From NCBI GenBank assembly GCA_023393525.1, contig JAEWKZ010000124.1, positions 1 through 64,000 of the forward strand: a stretch of 64,000 nt of DNA, written 5' to 3'. The DNA is from Pseudomonadota bacterium. Its GTDB lineage: Bacteria; Desulfobacterota; Desulfovibrionia; Desulfovibrionales; Desulfomicrobiaceae. Each line of letters starts with the position of its first letter. Position 1 is the first letter of the stretch. This document shows, one piece after another, positions 1 to 9,134 of the stretch. A program made the position numbers and the translations under genes. The notes below the pieces were generated by a model, which did not search any database, was not told the origin of the DNA, and saw only the letters and a program-made list of their open reading frames with translations.

Positions 1-201
1 GGTCAAAAATGTCAGGAGCTACCTGCGGAGCCGCCAGAGAAGGCCCTCGATTGTTCAGAAGTATTTCCACGGGCAACATGTTCGATACGCAGCCTAAAAT
101 GTTAACTGTTTAGGGCTCGGAGTAATACAAGACAAGCGGATTGTCCAAGTACTCCAGCCCCGGTCGAAAGTCAGAGGCTTGAACACTATCTATTAAAACA
201 A
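1..201. other. Left edge, no assignable gene
   Basis: No convincing gene is seen here. On the minus strand a frame that opens with an ATG at about position 80 stays open to the window edge (26 codons), but it has no Shine-Dalgarno sequence and I do not recognise the peptide. The stretch follows the stop of the flippase gene, so it may hold the start of the next gene of the locus outside the window. Confidence 0.3.
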
Positions 202-1650
202 TTATTTCTTTCTTTTCAGCAAGTTGGCCGCAACTTCCTTGAGTTCATCAAGCTCCCTGACTCCCAGCGCCCAACTGACCAGCAGATATGTCCCCAAGCC
301 CGCCCCTCCCCCCGCAACCAGCTTCATTAGCTGTGAATCAAGCATGGAGGTGAGAAAAAACACCATCCCAGCCATGACTATCGTGGACATGATAAAGGGG
401 GCCATGTCCCTGAGCTGCTTGAACGCTCCGTAGCCGTAAAGTCTTCCAGGCAGAAAGGCATTGATGAAAAAGGCCAAGAATGAGGTGACTACGTGACCGA
501 CAACCATAGCCTTAACCCCCAGTGGAACTGTAATCACCAGTGCCAGCACAATTAATGGGAGCTTTGAAAGATCAACTTTCAAAAAAAGGTCAGACCTACC
601 AGTGGCGTTCAAAATATTCATGTTCAAAGCACTGATGGGATAAAATATTCGGGCAAAACACATAAGCTGGAGCAATGCCACGACTGACAGCCATTTTTCA
701 GTCAAAAGTAGCAAAACCAGCGGTTCCGCAAGCAAGGACAACAGAGTCATGGTCGGAAAAATCACAAACGCTGTCATCCGAATGAGTCGACGGTATGCCG
801 ACACCATGCGCTTGTGGTCATGCTGCAAAGAGGCCAGTATGGGAAAAGTTGCTTGATTTAAAATCGAACCTACAGTTCCAGCTGAAAGTTCAGCGAATTG
901 TTTAGCCCGGTCATAGAAACCAAGGTCTGCTGCTGTATATGCCCGGCCAATTACAATCTTGTATATATTATTAAAAGACTGTGCATACAGACCAGCCAGA
1001 AGTAGCTTGGAGCCAAAACCAAACAACTGATCAAATGATTTTTTTGAAAACGTAATACTTGGTTTCCATGATGTGGCTGTCCAGAACATGATAACAGACA
1101 CACTGCTTCGAACCAGATTTTGAATGACCAGTGACCAGACACTCAATCCTGCGTAGCCGCAAGTTACTCCAACAAAGCCACCAATGATGACCGAAACAAA
1201 ATTAACCCTTGCCAGCGACTTGAAGTTAGTATCGATCATCAGTTTGGACCTTTGCACTATGGCCAAGGAATTGATCACCAAGTTTATGGTCAAGATCCTG
1301 GTTAAAGGAACAAGCTGAGGCTGGTCATAAAAATCTGCTATAAGGGGAGCAGTGGCGAATAAAAGGCAGTACAGTCCCAGGCTGACTAGAAAATTAAAAA
1401 CAAACACTGTGGAGTAATCAGCATCTGTCCGATTCTGTTTCTGGATCAAGCCCTGCCCCATGCCACTGTCAACGAATGTCTGCGATACTCCAATAAAAAT
1501 TGCCAGCATGCCAATCAACCCAAAATCCTCGGGCATGAGCAGACGAGCCAAAACAATATAAATTACTGTCTGGCCTGCCTGAACAGAAAATTTCTCAACA
1601 GCACTCCAGAATATTCCGCTAGTTGCTGATGCTTTTAATGACTTAGACAT
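202..1650 (-). CDS. Wzx-like polysaccharide flippase (MOP superfamily)
   Basis: This 482-residue, strongly hydrophobic protein looks like a lipid-linked oligosaccharide flippase of the RfbX/WzxC branch, which moves undecaprenyl-linked repeat units across the inner membrane. The sequence shows the family's N-terminal pattern (SGIFWSAVEKFSVQAGQ, then ARLLMPEDFG within the first 45 residues) and alternating hydrophobic blocks that would give about 12-14 membrane segments. The length is normal. It is the last gene of a five-gene run (5721 to 202), 17 nt after the nucleotidyltransferase, which fits export of the glycan modified by that cassette. The transported substrate cannot be read from the sequence. 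Confidence 0.85.
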   Translation of the reverse strand: MSKSLKASATSGIFWSAVEKFSVQAGQTVIYIVLARLLMPEDFGLIGMLAIFIGVSQTFVDSGMGQGLIQKQNRTDADYSTVFVFNFLVSLGLYCLLFATAPLIADFYDQPQLVPLTRILTINLVINSLAIVQRSKLMIDTNFKSLARVNFVSVIIGGFVGVTCGYAGLSVWSLVIQNLVRSSVSVIMFWTATSWKPSITFSKKSFDQLFGFGSKLLLAGLYAQSFNNIYKIVIGRAYTAADLGFYDRAKQFAELSAGTVGSILNQATFPILASLQHDHKRMVSAYRRLIRMTAFVIFPTMTLLSLLAEPLVLLLLTEKWLSVVALLQLMCFARIFYPISALNMNILNATGRSDLFLKVDLSKLPLIVLALVITVPLGVKAMVVGHVVTSFLAFFINAFLPGRLYGYGAFKQLRDMAPFIMSTIVMAGMVFFLTSMLDSQLMKLVAGGGAGLGTYLLVSWALGVRELDELKEVAANLLKRKK

Positions 1651-1667
1651 GCCTAATGAATTTTCCG

Positions 1668-2330
1668 TCAGAGCCCATATTTCTGAATGAAAAGCTCAGC
1701 TTCTCGCATGTCGGTGATCGTGTCGATCTCGGCAAGTTCTAGCATATGCCCAGGCAGCGGCAGGCGCTTGGCCAGATGTTCGAACACGTAATTATCTGCG
1801 CCGTGCATCAGTGTATTGGGCCCGGCAAAGACATTCGCCCATTCCCAAGGCGTCGTCTTTTCCCTTGTGAAACCCATGACAGTTTGGCCCTCCGCCGTCT
1901 CTTCGGCCTCTGCGAAGACCGCGTTTTCGGTGTTGGGCTGACAGATGCCGACGAGAATATCTGTCAGGGAAGCGTGTTCGAGGAAAGCACATAAGCTGGC
2001 GGGGTTGATAACAAGGTCTCCGTCGAGAAACACGCATTTTCCAGACAGGTGACTAGCGCCCAGCGCTAGACTATGGCCCGTATTGGTGGTCCGAAACTCG
2101 GGATTGCGAACTAATACCACCTGCGGATGATAGCGGGAACAATGATCGATGATCAGTTCTTCGCGGTAGCCAATGACCACGTGAATCCGCGAGACATGCG
2201 TTTCGAGAAGTCGAATCATGCGGGTGAGCAACGTGGTCCCGCCAATTTCCAGCATGCATTTAGGTTTTCCGAGCCCCAGTCGCGAGCCAAGACCAGCGGC
2301 TGCGATTACAGCGTTCTCAACAGTGTGCAC
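1668..2330 (-). CDS. LicC-like sugar/alcohol-phosphate nucleotidyltransferase
   Basis: A 220-residue GT-A-fold nucleotidyltransferase. The N-terminus has the nucleotide-binding loop AAGLGSRLGLGKPKCM (residues 11-26), followed by RNPEFRTTNTGHSLALG and the metal-binding FLDGDLVI. The NP-x-TN-x-SL pattern is typical of the LicC/PntC group, which activates phosphocholine, phosphoethanolamine or phosphonates with CTP, rather than of RmlA. The GTG start overlaps the HAD phosphatase gene by 25 nt, so the two are translationally coupled. With the glycerophosphotransferase domain two genes upstream, I infer that it makes a CDP-alcohol donor; a hexose-1-phosphate substrate remains possible. Confidence 0.75.
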   Translation of the reverse strand: MHTVENAVIAAAGLGSRLGLGKPKCMLEIGGTTLLTRMIRLLETHVSRIHVVIGYREELIIDHCSRYHPQVVLVRNPEFRTTNTGHSLALGASHLSGKCVFLDGDLVINPASLCAFLEHASLTDILVGICQPNTENAVFAEAEETAEGQTVMGFTREKTTPWEWANVFAGPNTLMHGADNYVFEHLAKRLPLPGHMLELAEIDTITDMREAELFIQKYGL

Positions 2331-2929
2331 AGCGTTCCCCCATCGTTAATAACATATCTCGAGGCATGAATAGCGGCCGCTGCGGCAGAATGGACACCAC
2401 CGAAGGCAACCCCAATGTCCGCTTGATCGAGCATCGCCGCGTCATTCGCCCCATCGCCAACGGCGACCACGCGCTCATAGCCAAAATCCTCGCGGATGCC
2501 TCGAAGGGCATGCGCCTTGTTGAGAATGCTCTTGAGCTTTAGCTTTCCATTCGTGTATTCGCCCACAGAAGAGAAGGCCCGACAGCCGCATCGCTGCAAA
2601 ATCGGCTGAATCCAGACGTCGAGATTGCCGGTCAAGATGAAGCAGTCTTCCTTGTGACCAGTGATGAAGCGCAAGATATGCTCATCCAGCGGAACGTCGG
2701 CGATCACGCGCCGGATGATATGGAGTTCCATTTGCCCCAGTAGCAGGCATCGCAGCCGGAAGGAGGGCTCGAATTCAACAAGACCGTCCATGGTGGCTTT
2801 GGTGAGCACGGCCATCTCGTCGACGATGCCGAGTTCGGAAGCTATGCAGGGCAGCAGTTCGGCCTTAGTGATCGTTCCGTCCAAATCGAAACAAAAGGCC
2901 GTGCGCACCTTCGCGGGTACCGAGATCAT
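2306..2929 (-). CDS. HAD-IB family phosphatase (SerB-like)
   Basis: A 207-residue haloacid-dehalogenase-type phosphatase. Visible motifs are FDLDGT (nucleophile Asp15 and general acid Asp17), ILTGN as motif II, a lysine in the KLKLKSILNK stretch as motif III, and VGDGANDAAML as motif IV. The layout is that of subclass IB (phosphoserine/phosphoethanolamine/phosphocholine phosphatases). A strong GGAGG precedes the ATG. The start overlaps the preceding methyltransferase stop by 4 nt (ATGA) and the end overlaps the nucleotidyltransferase by 25 nt. The location argues for a small phosphorylated alcohol or sugar in the same pathway; the substrate is not known. Confidence 0.8.
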   Translation of the reverse strand: MISVPAKVRTAFCFDLDGTITKAELLPCIASELGIVDEMAVLTKATMDGLVEFEPSFRLRCLLLGQMELHIIRRVIADVPLDEHILRFITGHKEDCFILTGNLDVWIQPILQRCGCRAFSSVGEYTNGKLKLKSILNKAHALRGIREDFGYERVVAVGDGANDAAMLDQADIGVAFGGVHSAAAAAIHASRYVINDGGTLCTLLRTL

Positions 2930-3702
2930 GTGTCCTCCTTCAAAGTCTCACGTTTTTCAAACGCGTACCATTTCTGCACGGTGTCTGCGCGATTACAAAG
3001 TTCTTTTTGTTCAAACACGTAACCTTTATCCGCCAGGACAAAACCAAGCAGCCCAAGAGTGGCGAAAGTCATGGCGAGAAGCTCTTCTTCGGTTCGGTAA
3101 ATTGCGTTATAGCTCTGGTCAAGATCGTCCGAAAAATGCTCCTTGATGGTCAGCCGTTCATCTATGGCTACGGGTTCCCGTATCAACAGATAGCATTGCT
3201 GCGCGGCGACGTTACCCACGCGGCGCAGTGTCTCAAGCACGGCGTCATCGTTGAGGTAAATCAGTAATCCAAACACGACAATCTTATCGAAGCGCTCGGT
3301 TTCTCCAAGTGCTTCTAGGCTAATAGCGACACTAGGCAGCACTGAGAAGCATACGTTTTCGACCCCGCCGTGTTCTGCGCGGGCGATGTCAATAAGGCCG
3401 GCGGAGAAATCCGTCCCGTGATACCTCGCAACCTGCGGGGCAATTACTGCCGTCCAGCGGCCCGTGCCGCATCCGATGTCCAGAACACGGTCGGAAGTTT
3501 GCAGCCTAAGCATTGGCATCAAAAGCGCTTTTTCTGCCACGTCACGACGCTCAGCAAGATCTGGGTGCTTGTCCTGGTAGATCACGGCTCGGAGTGAACC
3601 GATCTTCTTAGCCTTTTCTGCTCGTTCCGCGAAAAATCTCATCACATCAGAAGGATCGATCTGCGGTTTTTTTAGTTCACCCGGATTAGTTTTTATTCTC
3701 AT
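2926..3702 (-). CDS. Class I SAM-dependent methyltransferase
   Basis: A 258-residue protein with a Rossmann-fold methyltransferase core: motif I is VLDIGCGTGRWT at about residue 95, followed by an acidic HGTDFSAGLIDIA strand. The post-core region carries LLIREPVAIDERL and an AIYRT element. Close counterparts of these (LLIKEVVSM, AVYRN) recur in the C-terminal domain of the next protein upstream, so the two methyltransferases look like paralogues acting on related substrates. The gene sits between the transferase fusion and the HAD gene in one operon. N-methylation of an aminoalcohol is my favoured guess; O-methylation of a sugar is the alternative. Confidence 0.75.
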   Translation of the reverse strand: MRIKTNPGELKKPQIDPSDVMRFFAERAEKAKKIGSLRAVIYQDKHPDLAERRDVAEKALLMPMLRLQTSDRVLDIGCGTGRWTAVIAPQVARYHGTDFSAGLIDIARAEHGGVENVCFSVLPSVAISLEALGETERFDKIVVFGLLIYLNDDAVLETLRRVGNVAAQQCYLLIREPVAIDERLTIKEHFSDDLDQSYNAIYRTEEELLAMTFATLGLLGFVLADKGYVFEQKELCNRADTVQKWYAFEKRETLKEDT

Positions 3703-3777
3703 AGGTTATTCCCCCGGCCCGGAGCCTGAGCAACATAAAAAATGTAACGGTTGGTGCGGTTCATATCACTTGGGCTT

Positions 3778-5721
3778 TCACGTGATGGCCTCGAAAACGA
3801 AGAAGCGATTGGTGCGTCTCTTCTCGTCGTCCTGCACGATGATTTGCTCTTCCACGAGGGTAAGACCCGCCGCCTCAAACGCCCCGATATAGGCCGTTAT
3901 ATTTCTGTAGACTGCCTTGTAGCCATTCCACCCGATCAACTCTGGGGCAGACATGCTAACCACCTCTTTTATCAAAAGTTTTGCCCCAACTCGCATGGCT
4001 GCCTTCAGCTTCCATATCACCTTGAAGAATGCATCGTCGTCGATTAGTCTTGATGTCACGCCCATACAACTAACAAAGTCGTAGGAAGACAAGCTTTCAA
4101 CATGTTCCAGTCGTTCAACGGAATATGCGATGTTGGCGATGCCCTTTAGAATGGCGTTCTTACGTGCTGTGCGGATTAGCTGCTTGTCCGGATCTGAGGC
4201 TTCGGTGAATTCGAAATAATCACTGAAGAGTTCGGTAAAGCGACCATTGCCACACCCAATATCTGTTGCGAATTGCCCTTGACCGTGGCGATCCAGAATG
4301 CCGCGTAGTTTTTTTTCCTGTTCCTTTGAATAGGTTTCCGGCGCGACAAAGGTCGAAATCGCTTTCATCCAACAACGGAAAGCCTTTTCGTGGAGGGGCG
4401 CTAGTAAAGGTCCATCGTGACGGCATCGCGGTAACTCGCTAATACTGTGGGCAATTTCATCTAAGATAGTCTGAGATGGCGCCTGGCAATCTGGCCCAAA
4501 ATAGGCTTGAAGCGCATCCTGTCGCGCCCCGTACAGGGGGTCATCACGACTCTGGAGTCTATCAAGAAAGTCGGCAATGTGGGACTCGGTCGCGCCAGGA
4601 TAAAAGCAGGCCAGGTTGCGGGCCTCTTCATTTAGGCCTATGTCGCCCTTGCCGGTCAGATGACAAATCGGCTTCCCGGTACGCAAGTATTCGACCATGA
4701 AGGAGCCCGCATCCGCCATCAGTGCGGAAGATACCTCAAAGGCGGGACGGTAATCCGTCTCGGTATCCACATGAACATTATCCCGGTTATCGAGTGCGTT
4801 GAACCACTCATTCACTCGTTTCGCACCCCAATCCTCAAGCTTAGCCAACTTAATGCGCAAAAAGGGGTGTGGTCGAACCAGAAGAAACAAGTCAGGACGA
4901 TCATCGAACAGCCTGAGGATCGTTTTGTAATGATCCAAAAAGGACGACCACTTGCGGCGCCCCTGCACGGTAAAATGAGGAGTCCAAAGGATCACCGATC
5001 GGCCCCGCGCCTTAAATTTTGCAACCCCATGAGCGGAAACATTGCAACTTTCACTTGGCTCCGAACGAGGATGCCCTGTGACCACCACATGGCCATTGCC
5101 GCGACTGCAGTGTCGCCCAAAGCTAACCAATTGTGTCCGCGACCGGGCGAAAACTCTCCATGCAAGGCGTGGCACCTCAGTATCATACTGATAGCGGGCA
5201 TTAAACAAACCGCCACCCACCTCAAGGCCGTAGGGTACATACGCGATACGGTAACCCTTCGCGGCAACGATTTGGGGTTTATAGGGCTCGGGATATAGGC
5301 TACTATAAGGCAGGGGGTAAAAAACAACATGCGGTCGATAACTGTCGAGGCAAAAATTTTGCTCGGCGAAATAGGGAATGCCCGCACTTTCAAAAAGCTC
5401 CCTAGCCTTGAACTGCGAGATAAGGGCCACACCGGAGTCCGTGCTTTTCAACAGAACCACAGTGATCAGAAAACGATCATCCTGCTTGGCGCGTTTCCAG
5501 ATCGGTTCAAATGAACCCCACAACTCAGGTGTAATCACGAGGAATACAAGTCGTATTTTCTCTCCAGTGGGAGTGATATTGGGCTGGAAGCCCAAGTTAT
5601 CAAATTTATTCTGGCTTTTCGAATCATTGGGAGGCTTGCACTTCTCGTTTGGCATTTGCACAAAATCAAAAAGGCCTGTAATCCGCCCACGCAATTTACG
5701 TAAAAACTCAGCGAAATTCAT
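3778..5721 (-). CDS. CDP-glycerol glycerophosphotransferase-like / methyltransferase fusion
   Basis: I place the start at ATG 5721 because GGAGGTTTA directly precedes it; a longer frame reaches 5745. The product has 647 residues. Residues about 50-430 resemble the GT-B-fold CDP-glycerol:polyglycerophosphate transferases (TagF/Glyphos_transf): YIPYG-like AYVPYGLEVGGG, WTPHFT, LLVRPHP and ADAGSFMVEYLRTGKP. Residues about 470-647 form a class I methyltransferase (TDIGCGNGRFTELF, later LLIKEVVSM). Such transferases move an alcohol phosphate from a CDP carrier to a glycan or teichoic-acid-type chain. The fusion suggests that a transferred group is methylated before or after transfer. It is the first gene of the cassette, with about 75 nt to the next gene. 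Confidence 0.75.
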   Translation of the reverse strand: MNFAEFLRKLRGRITGLFDFVQMPNEKCKPPNDSKSQNKFDNLGFQPNITPTGEKIRLVFLVITPELWGSFEPIWKRAKQDDRFLITVVLLKSTDSGVALISQFKARELFESAGIPYFAEQNFCLDSYRPHVVFYPLPYSSLYPEPYKPQIVAAKGYRIAYVPYGLEVGGGLFNARYQYDTEVPRLAWRVFARSRTQLVSFGRHCSRGNGHVVVTGHPRSEPSESCNVSAHGVAKFKARGRSVILWTPHFTVQGRRKWSSFLDHYKTILRLFDDRPDLFLLVRPHPFLRIKLAKLEDWGAKRVNEWFNALDNRDNVHVDTETDYRPAFEVSSALMADAGSFMVEYLRTGKPICHLTGKGDIGLNEEARNLACFYPGATESHIADFLDRLQSRDDPLYGARQDALQAYFGPDCQAPSQTILDEIAHSISELPRCRHDGPLLAPLHEKAFRCWMKAISTFVAPETYSKEQEKKLRGILDRHGQGQFATDIGCGNGRFTELFSDYFEFTEASDPDKQLIRTARKNAILKGIANIAYSVERLEHVESLSSYDFVSCMGVTSRLIDDDAFFKVIWKLKAAMRVGAKLLIKEVVSMSAPELIGWNGYKAVYRNITAYIGAFEAAGLTLVEEQIIVQDDEKRRTNRFFVFEAIT

Positions 5722-6112
5722 TAAACCTCCAAACAACATCAACAATGAGGCGGTTTGGGATAATAGACAACTGTCGAAACACCTTTATTTAATATACGCA
5801 ATCATTGCATCACGCTTGTCTTGTCAAATTATATAAAGATGACGCACCGGTTCAGAATACTAAAAGACGAACGACAGACCATTGCTAGAGGCATCCAAAA
5901 TTCTTGAATATTTATCATAAATATCTTTACGTTAATTATCCCAATCGGCAAAAAAGTATAAATCTACTCTTAAAATGCGGCTTAAAATTCGTCAAGTCGG
6001 CTGTTGCAACCAATCAAACTATGCTTGTATCTGACCACTAAACTATAGTTACAGAGAAGACGAACTTTTTCAGCTATTGCATCATCGCGTGTGAATGCCG
6101 CACCTTCATCAC
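5722..6112. other. AT-rich intergenic stretch, no gene seen
   Basis: About 390 bases between the five-gene cassette and the transposase remnant. No coding frame, RNA gene or clear terminator was recognised. The cassette's promoter should lie here, just upstream of 5721 on the minus strand, but I could not identify convincing -35/-10 elements. The base composition is clearly more AT-rich than the rest of the window. Confidence 0.4.
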
Positions 6113-6597
6113 CTACGCACCAAGGTTAGAAATTTGCTGTGGTGGAAAGGCGATGCTCTTTTCCTGCACGGCGGAGCCCACGACATCCGCCTCTTCCTTG
6201 GCCTTGTCGCCATGGAGATTCACGGAGACTTCAAAATCTTGTGCATACCGTCCTCCACGATGCGACGCCGAAAATAGGTCAACTCGGACGGGTTGCACGG
6301 CAGTTTCCAGGTGAAGCGCTGCTGGCCGCAGAAGGCCTGGAAATAAGGATTCTGGACCCAGATCTCGACGACGCGCTCATCGCTCAAGTTTTCAAGCTGT
6401 TTGAGGATGAGAAGCCCAACCATCAAACGGACGGGTTTGACTGGGCGACCAGATGCGGCATAAAGCGGACAAAAGCTGTCCTCAAAAACTTCCCAAAGAA
6501 TAGCCTTCGCCAACCCCACCAAGTGGTTTCAAGGATTGAACTGAGCGATCAGATCTAGACAAAAGAAGCTGCGCTGACGGTCCTTTTTGAACTGCAT
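6113..6597 (-). pseudogene. IS5-type transposase remnant (stop codon and frameshift)
   Basis: Reading from ATG 6597, the frame encodes MQFKKDRQ...IAQFNP, hits TGA at 6529-6531, then continues in frame as NHLVGLAKAILWEVFE, RPVKPVRLMVGLLILKQ and NPSELTYFRRRI, which are N-terminal (DUF772) landmarks of IS5/IS1182-group transposases. Near position 6235 the similarity jumps to another frame (VSVNLHGDKAKEEADVV, then VQEKSIAFP), matching the family element VNLHGDKA...TTVQEKNITFP. Everything after that point, including most of the catalytic domain, is missing. About 160 of an expected 430-450 residues remain. It is a dead insertion sequence inside the polysaccharide locus. Confidence 0.85.
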
Positions 6598-6687
6598 CGC
6601 TGGCAACCTCGGAGTAATTTCGATCAGAAAAAAATACATTTTCATTATTTTCGATTAAACTCCAATCCATTTTGGCACTTTGCGCTG

Positions 6688-7998
6688 TTATTCAAAAAAT
6701 AGCTTATTAGACATTTTGTTCAAAAAATCAACTACTAACTTACAATCAATATTGTAACTATCATGAAGACAACATTTGCCTGTGACCGCTTTCAAATAAT
6801 CATAAAAAAACACTACATCAGCGCCAGAAACACTAGCTAACGAAGAAAATATCGGCATTGAAAAATTATAATTAGTAAAACACATAACTCTGCAATTACT
6901 GTTAGTATACAAAAGGTTTGTAAATGCAGCCCCGCCCCCACCAGCAATCCAGCTGGCCCCATTAAACATGGCTACCTGATCTCTTACGCTATAATTTTCA
7001 GGACAAATTCTTACAAAACCATATTTTTTTAATTCATTAAATATTTCATCCTCGTTGAATTCACGTCTTTTACTTGCTTTTGATCTAGATATAAAGATTT
7101 TTTTCGGAAATTTTTTGTGAGATTTCTTGCCAAGCATTATATTTCTGACAAAATTTAACGAATTGTAGTCATAATAGAAATCTTCTAGATTGATGCTATC
7201 TGCTTGATAAAAATTCGGAGGGCAAAAATTTGGCTGAAAAGGCAAGAATAATTCCTCAAAAGCATACTGTTCACCACTTTCGACAACAATAATTTTTCTA
7301 TTTTTTACATTAAATATTTCAACTAACTCTCTATAATTATTAACCTTCATACACACTTCATCAATAATCAAGGGCACATCTGAATCAATACCCAACTTGT
7401 TCACATAGTAAAGTTTCGGCAAAATATCTATTGTAAGATGATAATAATTCCAGCTATAATTTCCAGACAATAAAATACCTTTTTTGCAATGCGAAAAATC
7501 TTTATATTGCCTTACAATACAATCACCTCTAATATATTTAATACATCTATCTGTATACTTATAGTTTTTTTTATTTTGCAATACATATAAGTCATATATA
7601 GCTGTTTTTTCACCTACAGATACGACACTAGATGACCCGCAAATTACTGCTCCTTTAACTTTGAGCAGCAACTGATCAACAACGCTATTTATTTCTTTTG
7701 GTTTAATATCGTCAAAAAAATAAGGCCCTACAGAATAGGTATGTACAGGCAATCTCAACAATATTTCGATTGAATCATTTTCAAAAATTTGTTTCTTATT
7801 TAACAAATTCCTAAATTCTAATTTTAAAACCCGTTTTCCACAAATATTTGTAAAATTAGGAAAAGCATAAAATACTCTAAATAAAAGATAATTTGCTGTA
7901 TCTGTGATAATTTTTTTTAAGTATAAAAACACAAATCTGATAATTTTTAATATTGGTTTGGGAAATTTTCTAGCATATTCTTTATAAGTACGGACCAT
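6688..7998 (-). CDS. GT61-family glycosyltransferase (DUF563)
   Basis: This 436-residue protein has hallmarks of glycosyltransferase family 61: NYYHLTIDILPKLYYV in the middle, KKIFISRSKASKRREFNEDE, and the C-terminal GGGGAAFTNLLY segment. Family members transfer sugars in capsule, O-antigen or eukaryotic xylan synthesis. An amphipathic N-terminal stretch (FPKPILKIIRFVFLYLKKII) may hold it at the membrane. The gene is markedly AT-rich and rich in Lys, Asn, Ile and Phe, unlike its neighbours, and has no clear Shine-Dalgarno sequence, so it is probably a recent acquisition. It starts 20 nt after the aminotransferase gene and so may be co-transcribed with the aminosugar genes. Confidence 0.8.
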   Translation of the reverse strand: MVRTYKEYARKFPKPILKIIRFVFLYLKKIITDTANYLLFRVFYAFPNFTNICGKRVLKLEFRNLLNKKQIFENDSIEILLRLPVHTYSVGPYFFDDIKPKEINSVVDQLLLKVKGAVICGSSSVVSVGEKTAIYDLYVLQNKKNYKYTDRCIKYIRGDCIVRQYKDFSHCKKGILLSGNYSWNYYHLTIDILPKLYYVNKLGIDSDVPLIIDEVCMKVNNYRELVEIFNVKNRKIIVVESGEQYAFEELFLPFQPNFCPPNFYQADSINLEDFYYDYNSLNFVRNIMLGKKSHKKFPKKIFISRSKASKRREFNEDEIFNELKKYGFVRICPENYSVRDQVAMFNGASWIAGGGGAAFTNLLYTNSNCRVMCFTNYNFSMPIFSSLASVSGADVVFFYDYLKAVTGKCCLHDSYNIDCKLVVDFLNKMSNKLFFE

Positions 7999-8018
7999 AT
8001 TTTTATATAGAATAAAAG

Positions 8019-9134
8019 TTAAAAACTATTAGCAACCTTGCAAACGTCAAGAACCATTTGACTTACCAACTTTCCATCCATAGGCAAACTCAACACCTGC
8101 TCATGAATATGCTCCGTCACAGGTAGTGACCTCCGGACCCCATTCGCATACGCCTTTTGCTTATGCGGCGATATGGGATAGTGGATCATTGTCTGCACTC
8201 CTCTATCTTGCAAAAACTTCTGCAACTTTTCTCTTTGCACGCAACGAATCACAAACAAATGCCAGACGTGATCTAAACTTTGAGTGACGAGCGAAGGATT
8301 TTGAGTCGGTAGAATGATTTCTGGATGCTTGATATTCTGACAATAATATGCGGCAATTTCCCGGCGGTGTTGAGTTTCCTCGTCCAGGTATTTCAGCTTG
8401 ACCCGCAAAAGCGCGGCCTGCATTTCATCTAGGCGTGAGTTCACACCTTGGTACACATTTTCATACTTCTTGTGGCTGCCGTAATTACCAAGCGCCCTGA
8501 TGGTCTGAGCCAGCTCCTCATCGCTGGTGGTCACGGCCCCGCCATCCCCCAAGGCCCCAAGATTCTTGCCCGGATAAAAACTGAATCCGGCTGCATGCCC
8601 CCAATTACCAGCCTTGCGGCCTTCAAGTCTTGCGCCGTGGGCCTGGGCAGCGTCTTCCAAAACCAGAAGATTATGCTTCTCAGCCAATTCCAGAAATTCC
8701 GGCATGGGAGCCAGCCGGCCATACAGGTGCACCGGCATGATAGCCTTGGTCCTGGGTGTAACCGCTTTGGCCGCATGCTTTGGACAAAGATTGTATGTAT
8801 TGATATCCGGTTCCACTAGGACGGGCTTAAGCCGATTTTCCGTGATGGCCAGGATGGTGGCGATGTAGGTGTTTGCCGGGACAATAACTTCATCGCCCTC
8901 GCGCAGCCTCCCCAGTTCCTTCCAAGCCCGCAAGGTCAGGATCAAAGCATCCAGCCCATTGCCAACACCGATGCAGTATTTTGTCCCGCAGTACTGGGCA
9001 AATTCCCGCTCAAAAGCCTGAACTTCCTGGCCCTGGATATACCAGCCTGAATCGATGACTCGACTAGCGGCTTCAATAAGCTCTTCGCGGTAGGCCGAAT
9101 TGATGGCCTTGAGATCGAGAAAGGGGATATTCAT
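8019..9134 (-). CDS. DegT/DnrJ/EryC1 sugar aminotransferase (FdtB/QdtB-like)
   Basis: A 371-residue PLP-dependent aminotransferase of the sugar-nucleotide type. Visible features are IPFLDLKAIN at the N-terminus, GVGNGLDALIL, the EDAAQAHGA segment that contacts PLP, and the Schiff-base lysine in FSFYPGKNLGALGDGG. With the adjacent ketoisomerases and acetyltransferase it most likely transaminates dTDP-3-keto-6-deoxyhexose to the 3-amino sugar, the precursor of Fuc3NAc or Qui3NAc. The start overlaps the preceding ketoisomerase stop by 4 nt (ATGA). Which epimer is made cannot be decided from the sequence. Confidence 0.88.
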   Translation of the reverse strand: MNIPFLDLKAINSAYREELIEAASRVIDSGWYIQGQEVQAFEREFAQYCGTKYCIGVGNGLDALILTLRAWKELGRLREGDEVIVPANTYIATILAITENRLKPVLVEPDINTYNLCPKHAAKAVTPRTKAIMPVHLYGRLAPMPEFLELAEKHNLLVLEDAAQAHGARLEGRKAGNWGHAAGFSFYPGKNLGALGDGGAVTTSDEELAQTIRALGNYGSHKKYENVYQGVNSRLDEMQAALLRVKLKYLDEETQHRREIAAYYCQNIKHPEIILPTQNPSLVTQSLDHVWHLFVIRCVQREKLQKFLQDRGVQTMIHYPISPHKQKAYANGVRRSLPVTEHIHEQVLSLPMDGKLVSQMVLDVCKVANSF

